From Cronobacter muytjensii ATCC 51329 (GTDB taxonomy: Bacteria > Pseudomonadota > Gammaproteobacteria > Enterobacterales > Enterobacteriaceae), in assembly GCF_001277195.1 (NCBI RefSeq), contig NZ_CP012268.1:2046001-2110000 (forward strand): a stretch of 64,000 nt of DNA, written 5' to 3'. The notes beneath the pieces are model-generated. The model was given only the letters and a program-made list of their open reading frames with translations, was not told where the DNA came from and searched no databases. A program made the position numbers and the translations under genes. Shown here in pieces: positions 1 through 8,933 of this stretch (position 1 is the stretch's first letter; every line of letters starts with the position of its first letter).

Positions 1-664
1 GGCGTACCACGCTGCCGCTCGCGGCCCATTCACCGTCTTTATCATAGGGTTTGCCCTTCTGGCGCCAGATCCAGGCATCCATCAGCATATTGCCAGGGCC
101 GGTGTCGAAACCTTTAACGGGTTGCCCCGGGAACAGAAGCGACAGGTTGGCGATACCGCCGATATTGAGCACCATGCGCCGCTCGGTCGGGTGCGCCAGC
201 AGCGCCTGATGAAAGGCCGGCACCAGCGGCGCGCCCTGCCCGCCGAGCGCCATATCGCGACGGCGGAAATCGCCCACGACGCTCACGCCTGTGCGCGCCA
301 CTATCTGGTTGTTGTCGCCGATTTGCAGCGTATGCGGCGCGCTACCGGTGGGCTCATGCCAGACCGTCTGGCCGTGGCAGCCTATCGCCATGACATCTTC
401 CGGCCTGAGGTTTTGCTGCTGCATCAGCGCGTTAACCGCGTCGGCGAAGAGGCAGCCGAGCTGGTTGTCCAGTCTGCCGAGCGTTGACAATGTCAGCGCC
501 TGGCCCTGGCAGATATCCAGAATCGCCGTTTTAATGGCCTGCGGCATCGGCCAGCTCAGGCTCGCCTGCTGCGCCACCATATGTTCGTCAATGGCGGCCA
601 GCACCACATCCACCCCGTCGAGGCTGGTGCCGGACATCACTCCAATGTAGCGACCTGATTTCAT
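1..664 (-). CDS. anmK: Anhydro-N-acetylmuramic acid kinase, partial (runs off the left edge)
   Basis: This is a cytoplasmic murein-recycling kinase that phosphorylates and opens 1,6-anhydro-MurNAc to MurNAc-6-phosphate. About 221 N-terminal residues are in the window and the C-terminal part is missing. The start at 664 gives MKSGRYIGVMSGTSLDGVD, the family's N-terminal nucleotide-binding signature. Further in, IGCHGQTVWHEP and the VLNIGGIANLSLL stretch match the sugar-kinase/actin-like fold. It is divergent from slyB, as in E. coli. The identification is firm; the truncation is only the window boundary. Confidence 0.95.
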   Translation of the reverse strand, partial: MKSGRYIGVMSGTSLDGVDVVLAAIDEHMVAQQASLSWPMPQAIKTAILDICQGQALTLSTLGRLDNQLGCLFADAVNALMQQQNLRPEDVMAIGCHGQTVWHEPTGSAPHTLQIGDNNQIVARTGVSVVGDFRRRDMALGGQGAPLVPAFHQALLAHPTERRMVLNIGGIANLSLLFPGQPVKGFDTGPGNMLMDAWIWRQKGKPYDKDGEWAASGSVVR

Positions 665-859
665 ACGTAATCCTTAAGCCCTGTGTGAAAACGCGCGACG
701 CACCACCACGCCCGCTGGCAGCCTTCAATCATAAACATTCACTCTGATTGAGCAACGGAATAATCCCGGCGCAATTAAAAAGTCAGGTTTCGCTACGATG
801 TTGATTTGCCGTTCAGGCAGAAGATTTTACGATTTTTATCATCGGGCTTGCGATCAATG

Positions 860-888
860 TGAAAAATCGCGGTCATATGCCATATAAT
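860..888 (+). promoter_or_regulatory. Candidate slyB promoter
   Basis: A perfect TATAAT at 883-888 lies about 50 bp before the slyB start. The hexamer 17 bp upstream is a weak -35 match (TGAAAA). slyB is PhoP-regulated in relatives, but I could not point to a convincing PhoP box here. Confidence 0.4.
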
Positions 889-940
889 TTGAATATGATG
901 GATGCTCAGGTGAGCATTTGTTGGTGAACAGGAGATTTAC

Positions 941-1408
941 ATGATTTCACGTGTACTGGTTGTTTCGCTGGCAGGTTTAACGCTGGCGGGCTGCGTCAAC
1001 AATGATAGCCTTTCCGGTGATGTCTATACCGCCTCTGAAGCCAAACAGGTACAGAACGTCACGTACGGGACCGTTGTGAACGTTCGTCCGGTGCAGATCC
1101 AGGGCGGCGATGACACCAACGTTATCGGCGCGCTCGGCGGCGCGGTACTGGGCGGCCTGCTCGGTAATACCGTCGGCGGCGGCAGCGGTCGCTCGATTGC
1201 AACCGCCGCGGGCGCTATCGCCGGCGGCGTAGCCGGCCAGGGCGTACAGGGCGCGGTGAACAAGACCCAGGGCGTTGAGCTGGAAATTCGTAAGGATGAC
1301 GGCAACACCATCATGGTCGTGCAGAAACAGGGCAATACCCGTTTCTCTGCGGGTCAGCGTGTCGTGCTGGCAAGCAATGGCAGCCAGGTTACCGTCTCTC
1401 CGCGCTAA
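941..1408 (+). CDS. slyB: Outer membrane lipoprotein SlyB (Pcp/17-kDa antigen family)
   Basis: SlyB is a small outer-membrane lipoprotein linked to envelope stability and the PhoP/Mg2+ response. The 155-residue protein begins with a lipoprotein signal peptide whose lipobox is LAGC with Cys18. The middle (about residues 60-105) is very rich in Gly/Ala and carries the repeated GG motifs of the glycine-zipper 2TM domain. The C-terminal part is a small beta domain. An AGGAG ribosome site precedes the ATG, and a strong terminator follows at 1441-1469, so it is probably monocistronic. It lies between anmK and slyA, the usual enterobacterial position. Confidence 0.95.
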   Translation: MISRVLVVSLAGLTLAGCVNNDSLSGDVYTASEAKQVQNVTYGTVVNVRPVQIQGGDDTNVIGALGGAVLGGLLGNTVGGGSGRSIATAAGAIAGGVAGQGVQGAVNKTQGVELEIRKDDGNTIMVVQKQGNTRFSAGQRVVLASNGSQVTVSPR

Positions 1409-1440
1409 GCCGCAGGGCGTTACCCCGCTAAGAAACACGA

Positions 1441-1469
1441 ACGGAGGAGCACTGGCTCCTCCGTTTTTT
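1441..1469 (+). terminator. Rho-independent terminator of slyB
   Basis: A perfect 10-bp stem (ACGGAGGAGC at 1441-1450 with GCTCCTCCGT at 1455-1464) with a 4-nt loop is followed by a T run. Confidence 0.9.
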
Positions 1470-1521
1470 ATGCATTTTGGGGCGCGCTGGCGCGTTGTCA
1501 TACGGCGGTCAAACGCGCCGT

Positions 1522-1962
1522 TTACTCTTTCGCCGACAGCGCCAGAATATTTTTCTCAAGGCGCGCCACGATGCGCAACATCTGGTCGTGCTCTTCCTGC
1601 GTGATGCCGGAGAGGATCTCGCCGCGCGTTTTCAGGATAACGTCTTCAAGCTGCGTAATAATAGGCGCGGCTTTTTCCGTCAGTTTAATGCGTTTGGCGC
1701 GGCGGTCGCTGGCGCAAGTGTGGCGGGCGATAAGCCCCTTTTCTTCGAGCTGATCGAGCGTGCGCACCAGCGAGGGTTGCTCAATGCCGATGGCCTTGGC
1801 CAGTTGAATTTGCGACTGATCGGGCGGCAGCGCGTGGATATGATGAAGTGTCACCCAGTGGGTCTGCGTTAATTCCAGAGGCTTCAGGCGATGGTCAATC
1901 AGAGCACGCCAGATGCGCACCAGTCTTGTCAGGTCAGAGCCTAATGGCGATTCCAATTTCAT
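1522..1962 (-). CDS. slyA: MarR-family transcriptional regulator SlyA
   Basis: SlyA is a dimeric winged-helix regulator that antagonises H-NS silencing of envelope, stress and virulence genes. The 146-residue protein is nearly collinear with enterobacterial SlyA: MKLESPLGSDLTRLVRIWR at the N-terminus, the recognition-helix region IEQPSLVRTLDQLEEKGLI around residues 60-80, and the wing DRRAKRIKLT. It is convergent with slyB and divergent from ydhIJK, the conserved arrangement. The AT-rich interval 1963-2130 presumably holds both promoters. Confidence 0.95.
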   Translation of the reverse strand: MKLESPLGSDLTRLVRIWRALIDHRLKPLELTQTHWVTLHHIHALPPDQSQIQLAKAIGIEQPSLVRTLDQLEEKGLIARHTCASDRRAKRIKLTEKAAPIITQLEDVILKTRGEILSGITQEEHDQMLRIVARLEKNILALSAKE

Positions 1963-2138
1963 CTCCTTATAATTAGCTTGCTAAGTTATTATGCTGATTT
2001 TAGACTAGTGTGCAGTATTTAGGTAGCTAAAACAAATAGCCCGCGCTGGCGGTTCATACCGCGACGTCTATAATTCTAGACCAGAACGGCGCATCTGATA
2101 CGGCTGCCATCTCTCCGGTTTTAAAGGATTAATGTCTC

Positions 2139-2375
2139 GTGATATCGCGCTTTTTCACCTCAGGGTTTGCGCTTTCGGATCTGATTGCCGGCGCGTCGGT
2201 CTATTTTCCCCCGCTCTTCAAAGCTGTCATCCTGGGCTTTTTTCTCTGGCTGATGGTGCACCGGCTACTGCGCGACTGGATCTACGCAGGCGATATCTGG
2301 CACCCCACCCTGATGGACCTCTCCCTGTTCGTATTGTCCGTCAGCTTCGCGCTGCTGATTCTGATGGCGTGGTAA
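2139..2375 (+). CDS. ydhI: Small inner-membrane protein, DUF1656 (AaeX-like) YdhI
   Basis: A 78-residue protein with two hydrophobic helices (about residues 22-42 and 58-77) separated by the family signature WIYAGDIWHP. It is the first gene of a three-gene efflux unit (DUF1656 / HlyD / FUSC) like aaeXAB. The start is read as GTG at 2139 because that gives the conserved N-terminal length; an AAGGA lies about 10 nt upstream. An overlapping ATG at 2132 in another frame was not preferred because it would not encode this family. Its own molecular role is unknown. Confidence 0.85.
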   Translation: MISRFFTSGFALSDLIAGASVYFPPLFKAVILGFFLWLMVHRLLRDWIYAGDIWHPTLMDLSLFVLSVSFALLILMAW

Positions 2376-2379
2376 TCAC

Positions 2380-3237
2380 ATGCGACTGAAAACCCTTAAA
2401 TATTTTTCCACCCTGTTCGTGGTCGCCGCCGCCCTGCTGGCCGGCTGGCTGGTCTGGAATTACTACATGCAGTCGCCGTGGACCCGCGATGGCAAAGTAC
2501 GCGCCGAGCAGGTCAACATCACACCGCAGGTTTCCGGCACGATTACGCGGCTTTTGGTTCGCGATAACCAGAAGGTGAAGGCGGGCGATGTGCTGTTCGC
2601 CATTGACGATACGCCATACCGTATCGCGGTGTTGGATGCCGAGGCGCAGCTTGCCCGCGCGCAGACCGACCTCGCCAAAGCCAATAACGAAGCGAATCGC
2701 CGCCGTCATCTCCCGCATAATTATATTTCCGCCGAGGATCTTGATACTGCCAATATCAGCGTTAAAGCCGCCCAGGCGACGCTTAAAATGGCGCAAGCAT
2801 CGCTCGAACAGGCGCGCTGGCAACTGGAACAGACGCGCGTCGTGGCCCCTGTCGATGGCTGGGTGACCAATCTGTCCAGCCGCGTGGGCAACTACGCAAG
2901 CCAGGGCCAGCCGGTGTTTGCGCTGGTGGACAGCCATTCATTCTATGTGGTCGGTTATTTCGAAGAGACCAAGCTGCGGCACATCCGCGAAGGCGCCAGC
3001 GCGAAAATCCTGCTCTATAGTACTCATACCCCGCTGCACGGCAAAGTGGAGAGCATCGGGCGCGCCATTTACGATCAGAGCGTCGAGAGCGACAGCAGCC
3101 TGGTGGCGGACATTAAACCGAACGTTCCATGGGTGCGCCTCGCACAGCGTGTGCCGGTGCGTATCGCGCTCGACAGCCTGCCGCAGGGCGTGACGCTGGT
3201 CTCCGGCACCACCTGTACCGTGTCGCTCACTGACTGA
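2380..3237 (+). CDS. ydhJ: HlyD/AaeA-type membrane fusion protein YdhJ
   Basis: This is the periplasmic adaptor of a proton-driven aromatic-acid-type efflux pump, pairing with the FUSC protein encoded next. The 285-residue protein has one N-terminal membrane anchor (about residues 9-28). It then has a split biotinyl-lipoyl domain (VNITPQVSGTITRLLVRDNQKVKAGDVLFAIDD and VVAPVDGWVTNL), a short helical hairpin between the halves (about 85-150), and a beta-barrel domain at the end. It starts 4 bp after ydhI and ends 11 bp before ydhK, so the three genes are one operon. The substrate is not evident. Confidence 0.92.
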   Translation: MRLKTLKYFSTLFVVAAALLAGWLVWNYYMQSPWTRDGKVRAEQVNITPQVSGTITRLLVRDNQKVKAGDVLFAIDDTPYRIAVLDAEAQLARAQTDLAKANNEANRRRHLPHNYISAEDLDTANISVKAAQATLKMAQASLEQARWQLEQTRVVAPVDGWVTNLSSRVGNYASQGQPVFALVDSHSFYVVGYFEETKLRHIREGASAKILLYSTHTPLHGKVESIGRAIYDQSVESDSSLVADIKPNVPWVRLAQRVPVRIALDSLPQGVTLVSGTTCTVSLTD

Positions 3238-3248
3238 GCGCCTTGCCG

Positions 3249-5282
3249 ATGAATCTGGACTGGCTGACCTGGCAACACTCCCCGTGGGGCAAGGCGACCC
3301 GCGCGCAGTGGCGCTACGCGCTTCGCAACGGCATCGCGATGTCGCTGGCGCTCACCATCGCTTACGTGCTGGAGCTTGACGAGCCCTACTGGGCGATGAC
3401 CTCCGCCGCCGTGGTGAGCTTCCCGACCGTTGGCGGCGTGATAAGTAAAAGCCTCGGACGCATCGCCGGCAGCCTGCTCGGGGCCAGCGCCTCGCTGATT
3501 ATCGCCGGGCATACGCTTAACGATCCGTGGCTGTTTATCTGGGCAATGGCGCTGTGGCTCGCGCTTTGCACCTGGGTCTCCGGTTATTTTCATAATAACG
3601 CCGCCTACGCTTTCCAGCTTGCGGGCTACACCGCCGCCATCATCGCCTTTCCGCTGGTCAATACCACCGAGACCACGGAGCTTTGGAATATTGCCCAGTC
3701 ACGCGTCTGCGAGGTGATTGTCGGCATTCTGTGCGGCGGGCTGATGATGATGGTCATGCCAGGCCCGCCCGACAGCGTGACGTTTCTTGGGGCGCTGCGC
3801 AAAATGCAGGGACGCCTGCTTGAGCATGCGAGCCTGCTGTGGAAGCCGCAGACGACCGACGCCATCCGCACCGCGCACGAAGGCGTCATCACGCAGGTGC
3901 TGACGCTGAATCTGCTGCGCATTCAGGCTTTCTGGAGCCATTACCGTATCCGTCAGCAAAACCAGCTCCTCAACTACCTGCTGCACCAGCAGCTACGCCT
4001 GACGAGCTATATCTCCGGCCTGCGCCGCCTGCTGCTGAACTGGCCCCAGCCGCCGGATGCGCTGTGGGACGGGCTTGATACGCTGCTGGCGGAGCTGGGA
4101 CATCCGAAGCCCTGCCCGCTGCGCGTCGCGAGAATACTGGCGACGCTCGCGCCGTCCGGGGACGGCGATTTCCGCCATCAGGCGTTCTGGCTGCGGCTGC
4201 GCGATTTCTGCCGCGTCTGGATGAACAGCCAGCGCTGGATTGCAAGGCTCGACACGCCCTTTGCCGATGCGCCAGTCAACGTCCCCGCCGCCCCGCCGCT
4301 CGCGCGCCATACCGATAATGCCGAGGCGCTCTGGAGCGCACTGCGTACTTTTTGCGTCATTACGCTTATCGGCGCCTGGGCCATCAACACCCGCTGGGAG
4401 GCGGGCAGCGGCGCGCTGACGCTCGCGGCGATAAGCTGCGTGCTCTACTCCGCCTCGCCTTCGCCGCATAATTCGCTGAACCTGCTGCTGCGCACGTTAC
4501 TGTTGCTGACGCTGTTCAGCTTTGTCGTAAAATTCGGCCTGATGGTGCAGGTGACCGTTCTCTGGCAGTTTCTGCTGTTTCTGTTCCCGCTGCTCACCAC
4601 CATGCAGTTGCTGAAACTGCAACAGCCGCGCTTTGCCGGACTCTGGGGTCAGCTTATCGTCTTTATGGGATCGTTTATCGCGGTCACCAACCCGCCGGTT
4701 TACGATCTGGCGGATTTTCTCAATGACAATCTGGCGAAAATTTGCGGCGTGGCGTGTTGCTGGGTGGCGTTCGCGGTGCTGCGGCCCGGTTCTGACCGTC
4801 GCAAAGGGCTACGCCATATTCGCGCCCTGCGCCGCGGGTTTATTGATCAGCTCAGCCGCGCTCCTCAGCGCGGCGAAGCGGCGTTTGAGTCGCTGGTTTA
4901 CCACCACATCAGCCAGCTTAGCAGCAGTAAAGACGACGCCACCCGCCGCTGGCTTTTGCGCTGGGGCGTCGTGCTGCTCAACTGTTCGCACGTGGTGTGG
5001 CAACTGCGCGAGTGGGAAACCCGCGCTGACCCGCTGTCGCAGGTGCGCGATATCTGTATTGAGACATTACGTGACGTGATGAGCGTGAAAGGCGTGCGTC
5101 AGCGCCCCCTCGCGGCGGCGCTCGGCGAGCTTGAACGCATCAGCCTGACGCTTGCCCGTCATCACCAGCCTGACGCGCGCCGCCTCGCGGGGATTATCTG
5201 GCGGCTGTGGTGTTCGCTGTCGCAACTCGAACAGGCGTCGCCCGCGCCGCAGCAGGACGACGCCAGCCGAACGGTTAAATAA
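3249..5282 (+). CDS. ydhK: FUSC/AaeB-family efflux transporter YdhK
   Basis: Predicted inner-membrane efflux protein of the fusaric acid resistance/AaeB family, about 677 residues. It shows two hydrophobic blocks of about five to six helices each (residues ~20-165 and ~360-510), each followed by a hydrophilic cytoplasmic region, the usual duplicated FUSC layout. The ATG at 3249 is preferred; an in-frame TTG at 3243 is possible. It is third in the ydhIJK operon. Its last 8 bp overlap the 3' end of convergent sodC, leaving no room for a separate terminator between them. Confidence 0.92.
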   Translation: MNLDWLTWQHSPWGKATRAQWRYALRNGIAMSLALTIAYVLELDEPYWAMTSAAVVSFPTVGGVISKSLGRIAGSLLGASASLIIAGHTLNDPWLFIWAMALWLALCTWVSGYFHNNAAYAFQLAGYTAAIIAFPLVNTTETTELWNIAQSRVCEVIVGILCGGLMMMVMPGPPDSVTFLGALRKMQGRLLEHASLLWKPQTTDAIRTAHEGVITQVLTLNLLRIQAFWSHYRIRQQNQLLNYLLHQQLRLTSYISGLRRLLLNWPQPPDALWDGLDTLLAELGHPKPCPLRVARILATLAPSGDGDFRHQAFWLRLRDFCRVWMNSQRWIARLDTPFADAPVNVPAAPPLARHTDNAEALWSALRTFCVITLIGAWAINTRWEAGSGALTLAAISCVLYSASPSPHNSLNLLLRTLLLLTLFSFVVKFGLMVQVTVLWQFLLFLFPLLTTMQLLKLQQPRFAGLWGQLIVFMGSFIAVTNPPVYDLADFLNDNLAKICGVACCWVAFAVLRPGSDRRKGLRHIRALRRGFIDQLSRAPQRGEAAFESLVYHHISQLSSSKDDATRRWLLRWGVVLLNCSHVVWQLREWETRADPLSQVRDICIETLRDVMSVKGVRQRPLAAALGELERISLTLARHHQPDARRLAGIIWRLWCSLSQLEQASPAPQQDDASRTVK

Positions 5283-5793
5283 CGCCGCAGGCGTAACGTC
5301 CCCCGCCGCCGCCCAGCGGTTTAGGATGATCGGCCATGTTATCGCCGCCGACATGCACCATCAGAGCTTTGCCTTTGATTTCTTCAAGCTTTTTGATGCG
5401 CGGCGCGATTACCGGATCGGTGGCCTTACCGTCATTATTAACCGCCAGCACCGGCAGATCGCCTAAGTGCCCGTCGCCTTCCGGCCCGGCGTGTTTACCG
5501 GTATTTTGAGGATCAAAATGGCCGCCGGCCGCTTCTGCCGCTACCATTTTGCCGTCTTTCATGGCGGGTTCGCAGCTGCCGTTGGCGTGAATGTGAAAGC
5601 CGTGATCGCCTGGCGGCAGGCCGTTGAGGTCGGGCGCAAACTCCAGCCCTTTATCGGTTTCGGTGATTTTTACCGTACCGACAGACTGGCCGACGCCCTG
5701 ATCGGTGGCGAGGCGCAGTTCCACTTCTTCGCTGGCGGCCTGGGCGGCGCCGCATGCCAGCAGCACCACCGCCGCCAGAGTCAATCGCTTCAT
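5275..5793 (-). CDS. sodC: Periplasmic Cu/Zn superoxide dismutase
   Basis: SodC dismutates superoxide in the periplasm, protecting against external oxidants. The 172-residue precursor has a Sec signal peptide ending near AQA (residue ~19). Metal ligands are recognisable in HGFHIHANG, GGHFDP, KHAGPEGDGHLGD and VHVGGDNMADHP, and the two Cys of the family disulphide are in GSCEP and YACGV. Length and motifs fit enterobacterial monomeric SodC. It is convergent with ydhK, with an 8-bp tail-to-tail overlap. Confidence 0.96.
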   Translation of the reverse strand: MKRLTLAAVVLLACGAAQAASEEVELRLATDQGVGQSVGTVKITETDKGLEFAPDLNGLPPGDHGFHIHANGSCEPAMKDGKMVAAEAAGGHFDPQNTGKHAGPEGDGHLGDLPVLAVNNDGKATDPVIAPRIKKLEEIKGKALMVHVGGDNMADHPKPLGGGGGRYACGVI

Positions 5794-5873
5794 ATTCCCT
5801 CCAGTTTTCAGGTGAGTCCCGTTAAGTCTATAACAACATGGCGAAACTCACCGGAAAGGCGGGAATAATGGCG

Positions 5874-6770
5874 TTACGGTACGTCGTAACCGAGCGCGGC
5901 TTTGCGGATGCGGAACCACTGCTGACGGGACAGCTCAAGCGACAGCGCGCCGACCGCGCTTTTCACGCGTTCGATTTTGCCGGAGCCGATAATCGGCAGC
6001 GGGCGCGACGGCAGACGCATCACCCACGCATACACCACCTGCTCGATAGTCTCTGCGCCTGTCTCTTCAGCCACCTGCTGTAGTTCGGCGCGCAGCGGCG
6101 CACAACGGTCATCGCTGAACAGCCGACCGCCGCCGAGACAGGACCAGGCCATCGGGCGAATGCGCAGTTGCTGGAGCAGATCCAGCGTGCCGTCCAGCAA
6201 CAGCGGCTGGTGCACCGGGGAAATTTCTACCTGGTTTGTGGCAAGCGTAAACGGCAGGCGCGACTGCAACAGCGAGAACTGCGCGGGCGTGAAGTTAGAG
6301 ACGCCGAAATGGCGCACTTTGCCGCTCTGATGCAACGCGAGGAACGCTTCCGCTATCTCGTCGGCATCCATCAGCGGATCGGGGCGATGGATCAGCAAGA
6401 GATCGAGCACATCGGTATTCAGATGGCGTAGCGAGTTTTCCGCGCTCTGCAAAATATGCGCGCGGTCGGTGATGTAATGGCCAATCGCGTTTTCCGGTTT
6501 TGCCGTGGTGGCGATGCCGCATTTGGTGACGATTTCCATTTTCTCGCGCAGGTGCGGCGCGAGACGCAGCGCCTCACCGAACGCCGCTTCGCACTGGTAG
6601 CCGCCGTAAATGTCGGCGTGATCGACCGTAGTGACGCCAAGTTCCAGATGTTGCTCGATAAATCCGACCAGATCGCGGGCCGGGTAGTTCCACTCCATTA
6701 AACGCCAGTAGCCCATCACCAGACGCGAAAACGTCGGCCCCTGGGGCGCCATGAGAATACGCTCAACCAT
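5874..6770 (-). CDS. ydhF: Aldo-keto reductase family oxidoreductase YdhF
   Basis: A 298-residue (alpha/beta)8-barrel NADPH-dependent reductase. The AKR catalytic Asp/Tyr lie in DHADIYGGYQ (about residues 50-59), the catalytic Lys in EIVTKCG, and the His in LLIHRPDP; the C-terminal PIIGSGK forms the cofactor phosphate site. It is close to E. coli YdhF over its full length. The physiological substrate is unknown. It is followed on the minus strand by sodC and preceded by ydhL. Confidence 0.93.
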   Translation of the reverse strand: MVERILMAPQGPTFSRLVMGYWRLMEWNYPARDLVGFIEQHLELGVTTVDHADIYGGYQCEAAFGEALRLAPHLREKMEIVTKCGIATTAKPENAIGHYITDRAHILQSAENSLRHLNTDVLDLLLIHRPDPLMDADEIAEAFLALHQSGKVRHFGVSNFTPAQFSLLQSRLPFTLATNQVEISPVHQPLLLDGTLDLLQQLRIRPMAWSCLGGGRLFSDDRCAPLRAELQQVAEETGAETIEQVVYAWVMRLPSRPLPIIGSGKIERVKSAVGALSLELSRQQWFRIRKAALGYDVP

Positions 6771-6823
6771 AAGTCACTACCTCAGAAAGAAAAATTGCGC
6801 GGGATTATACGCGACCTGCGTCG

Positions 6824-7063
6824 TTAAAACAGTGAAGGCTGCTGCGGTTCTTCATCAGGCTCATTGCGCCCGGCGCGCAGCTTACGCAGCATGCGCTGAC
6901 GACACAGGCGCAGTACTTCCTGCTTCTGAGCGTCGCTCATTTTCTGCCAGTTAAAGCGCTCATCGCGGCTGCGCATACAGCCACGGCAGTAGCCACGCTC
7001 ATCCGACTGGCAGATGCCGCGACAGGGACTGGGAACGGGGAAAAACTCGAGCTGCTCGGCCAC
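6824..7063 (-). CDS. ydhL: DUF1289 small Cys-rich protein YdhL
   Basis: A 79-residue protein with the DUF1289 signature: PCRGICQSDERGYCRGC places four Cys in two short motifs near residues 14-29, probably binding a metal, followed by a helical RDERFNWQKMSDAQKQEVL segment. The function is unknown. It lies upstream of ydhF on the same strand and may be co-transcribed with it. Confidence 0.88.
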   Translation of the reverse strand: MAEQLEFFPVPSPCRGICQSDERGYCRGCMRSRDERFNWQKMSDAQKQEVLRLCRQRMLRKLRAGRNEPDEEPQQPSLF

Positions 7064-7198
7064 AACGGCTCCTCGTTAACATGATAGTTACAATTGAAGC
7101 CTGAACTGCGCCGGCTTGCAAGTTCGCCTGATAAAGCGGCCCGACCGACCGCGCGAATCGTCGGTCGTTGAGCGTTCGTTGAACCTGCATTACGGCTC

Positions 7199-7215
7199 GT
7201 TAAGCGCAGGTTAAG
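7199..7215 (+). promoter_or_regulatory. PmrA-box-like direct repeat upstream of the eptA-type gene
   Basis: GTTAAG (7199-7204), five bases, GTTAAG (7210-7215) matches the 6-5-6 direct-repeat layout of the PmrA/BasR box (YTTAAK-N5-YTTAAK) except for the first base of each half. A TAATCT -10-like hexamer at 7222-7227 follows. The position, about 55 bp before the start codon of a lipid A phosphoethanolamine transferase, makes PmrA control plausible. Confidence 0.55.
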
Positions 7216-7267
7216 GTTTCGCTAATCTTTGCGCCGTAGACTGCCGCCATCGTTAATGGAGTCTTTT

Positions 7268-8899
7268 ATGATGGCAATGATAAAAAAACTACGCTGGAGC
7301 GATCTGCGTTTTAACCTGTTTAGCGCCCTGCTCTTCACGCTGATCAACGCCCTGTTTATTGACCGTTGCTGGTTGCTTATCGCGCCGCGACACCTGCACG
7401 AGATGCTGTTTGCCGCCACCGTGCCGCTGGTGCTGTTCTGCGCCTGGCTGGTGATTTTCAGCATCATTAATCTCCCGTGGCTGCGAAAACCGGTACTGGT
7501 TATTTTGCTGCTCGGCTCCGCCGCCAGCAGCTACTTCATGTATACCTATGGGGCAGTCATTGACCAGAATATGATGGTCAATATCTTCGAGACCAACTCC
7601 CAGGAGGCCGAAGCGCTAATCACGCCGCAGCTTATCGCGTGGCTTGCGATAGCGGGGTTACTACCAGCGCTGTTTCTGAGCCGCGTTGAGGTCATCTCCG
7701 GCAGTCTGCTCTGGACGGCCCTGCGCCGCCTGGTCAGCATTCTCGCCAGCCTGCTGGTGATTATCCTGGTGGCGTCCCTCTTTTATAAGGACTACGCCTC
7801 GCTGTTTCGCAACAATAAAAACATCGCCAAGATGGTCACGCCGGCTAACTACATCAGCGGCATTGTGAAATACACCCATTCGCGCTTTTTCGCGGGCGAC
7901 CAGACGCTGGTGCGCATCGGCGAAGACGCGAAAAAAGGCCCGCTCATTCGCCAGCAGCCGAAAAAAACCGTGCTGGTGGTGGTGATTGGCGAAGCCTCTC
8001 GCGAGCAGAATTATTCGCTCGGCGGCTATACGCGCGACACCAATCCGCAGCTTAAAAAACAGGGCGTGGTGTTCTATCCGCACGCCACGTCCTGCGGCAC
8101 AGAAACGGCGGTGTCGGTGCCCTGTATGTTCTCCGGGATGCCCCGCGCGCATTACGATGCGGAACTGGCGCACCATCAGGAAGGCCTGATGGATGTCCTG
8201 GCGCACGCGGGGGTCAACGTGCTGTGGCGCGATAACGATGGCGGCTGTAAAGGCGCCTGCAACCGCATTCCACATACAGACATGACTGAATGGAAGCTTA
8301 ACGACCTGTGTAAAGATGGCTCCTGCCTCGACGACGCGCTGTTATGGCGTTTTGATAACGTCCTGGATGGGCTGAAGCAGGATTCGGTGATTGTCCTGCA
8401 CCTGATGGGCAGCCACGGCCCGGCCTATTATCGCCGCTATCCGGATAATTTCCGCCGCTTCACGCCCACCTGTGACACCAATCAAATTCAGGACTGCGAT
8501 CGCCAGGCGTTGATTAACACTTACGACAATACCGTGCTCTATACCGATGACGTGCTGAGCCGCACCATTGATGCATTGCGCAAGCGCCAGGCGACCATGA
8601 ACACGGCGCTGGTTTATCTTTCCGATCACGGCGAATCGCTGGGCGAAAATGGCATTTACCTGCACGGCACGCCGTATCTGCTGGCGCCCGAACAGCAGAC
8701 CCATATTCCGCTGCTGTTCTGGCTCTCTGGCGATTACGCGCGCCAGTACGGCGTTGATACGGACTGTCTCGCGAAGCGCGCGGCGACGGATGAGGTCTCT
8801 CAGGACAACCTCTTCTCGACCGTGCTCGGCATCATGGATATCCAGACTTCGCTTTATCAGCCGCAGCAGGATATGCTTAGCGCCTGCCGGAAAAGTTAA
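7268..8899 (+). CDS. eptA: Lipid A phosphoethanolamine transferase, EptA family
   Basis: This inner-membrane enzyme transfers phosphoethanolamine from phosphatidylethanolamine to lipid A, lowering negative charge and polymyxin binding. The 543-residue protein has about five N-terminal membrane helices (residues ~15-170) followed by a periplasmic alkaline-phosphatase-fold domain. Visible motifs are VVIGEASREQNYS (metal Glu), the nucleophile region TSCGTETAVSVPCMFSG (Thr before the ETA), LMGSHGPAYYRRYP, and SDHGESLGENGIYLHGTPY (metal Asp/His). Paired Cys match the family disulphides. The ATG at 7268 with GGAG upstream is chosen over longer forms. The gene sits between ydhL and nemR, where E. 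coli has none. EptA is preferred over EptB or MCR on length and motifs. Confidence 0.88.
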   Translation: MMAMIKKLRWSDLRFNLFSALLFTLINALFIDRCWLLIAPRHLHEMLFAATVPLVLFCAWLVIFSIINLPWLRKPVLVILLLGSAASSYFMYTYGAVIDQNMMVNIFETNSQEAEALITPQLIAWLAIAGLLPALFLSRVEVISGSLLWTALRRLVSILASLLVIILVASLFYKDYASLFRNNKNIAKMVTPANYISGIVKYTHSRFFAGDQTLVRIGEDAKKGPLIRQQPKKTVLVVVIGEASREQNYSLGGYTRDTNPQLKKQGVVFYPHATSCGTETAVSVPCMFSGMPRAHYDAELAHHQEGLMDVLAHAGVNVLWRDNDGGCKGACNRIPHTDMTEWKLNDLCKDGSCLDDALLWRFDNVLDGLKQDSVIVLHLMGSHGPAYYRRYPDNFRRFTPTCDTNQIQDCDRQALINTYDNTVLYTDDVLSRTIDALRKRQATMNTALVYLSDHGESLGENGIYLHGTPYLLAPEQQTHIPLLFWLSGDYARQYGVDTDCLAKRAATDEVSQDNLFSTVLGIMDIQTSLYQPQQDMLSACRKS

Positions 8900-8933
8900 C
8901 GTTTCTGGCGATTATGAATAAGGCGACTTGCAT

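Noticed and set aside
7268..8899. A mobile mcr (plasmid colistin resistance) gene.
   Set aside because: No insertion sequence flanks it and its base composition matches the surroundings; a chromosomal EptA is the simpler reading.
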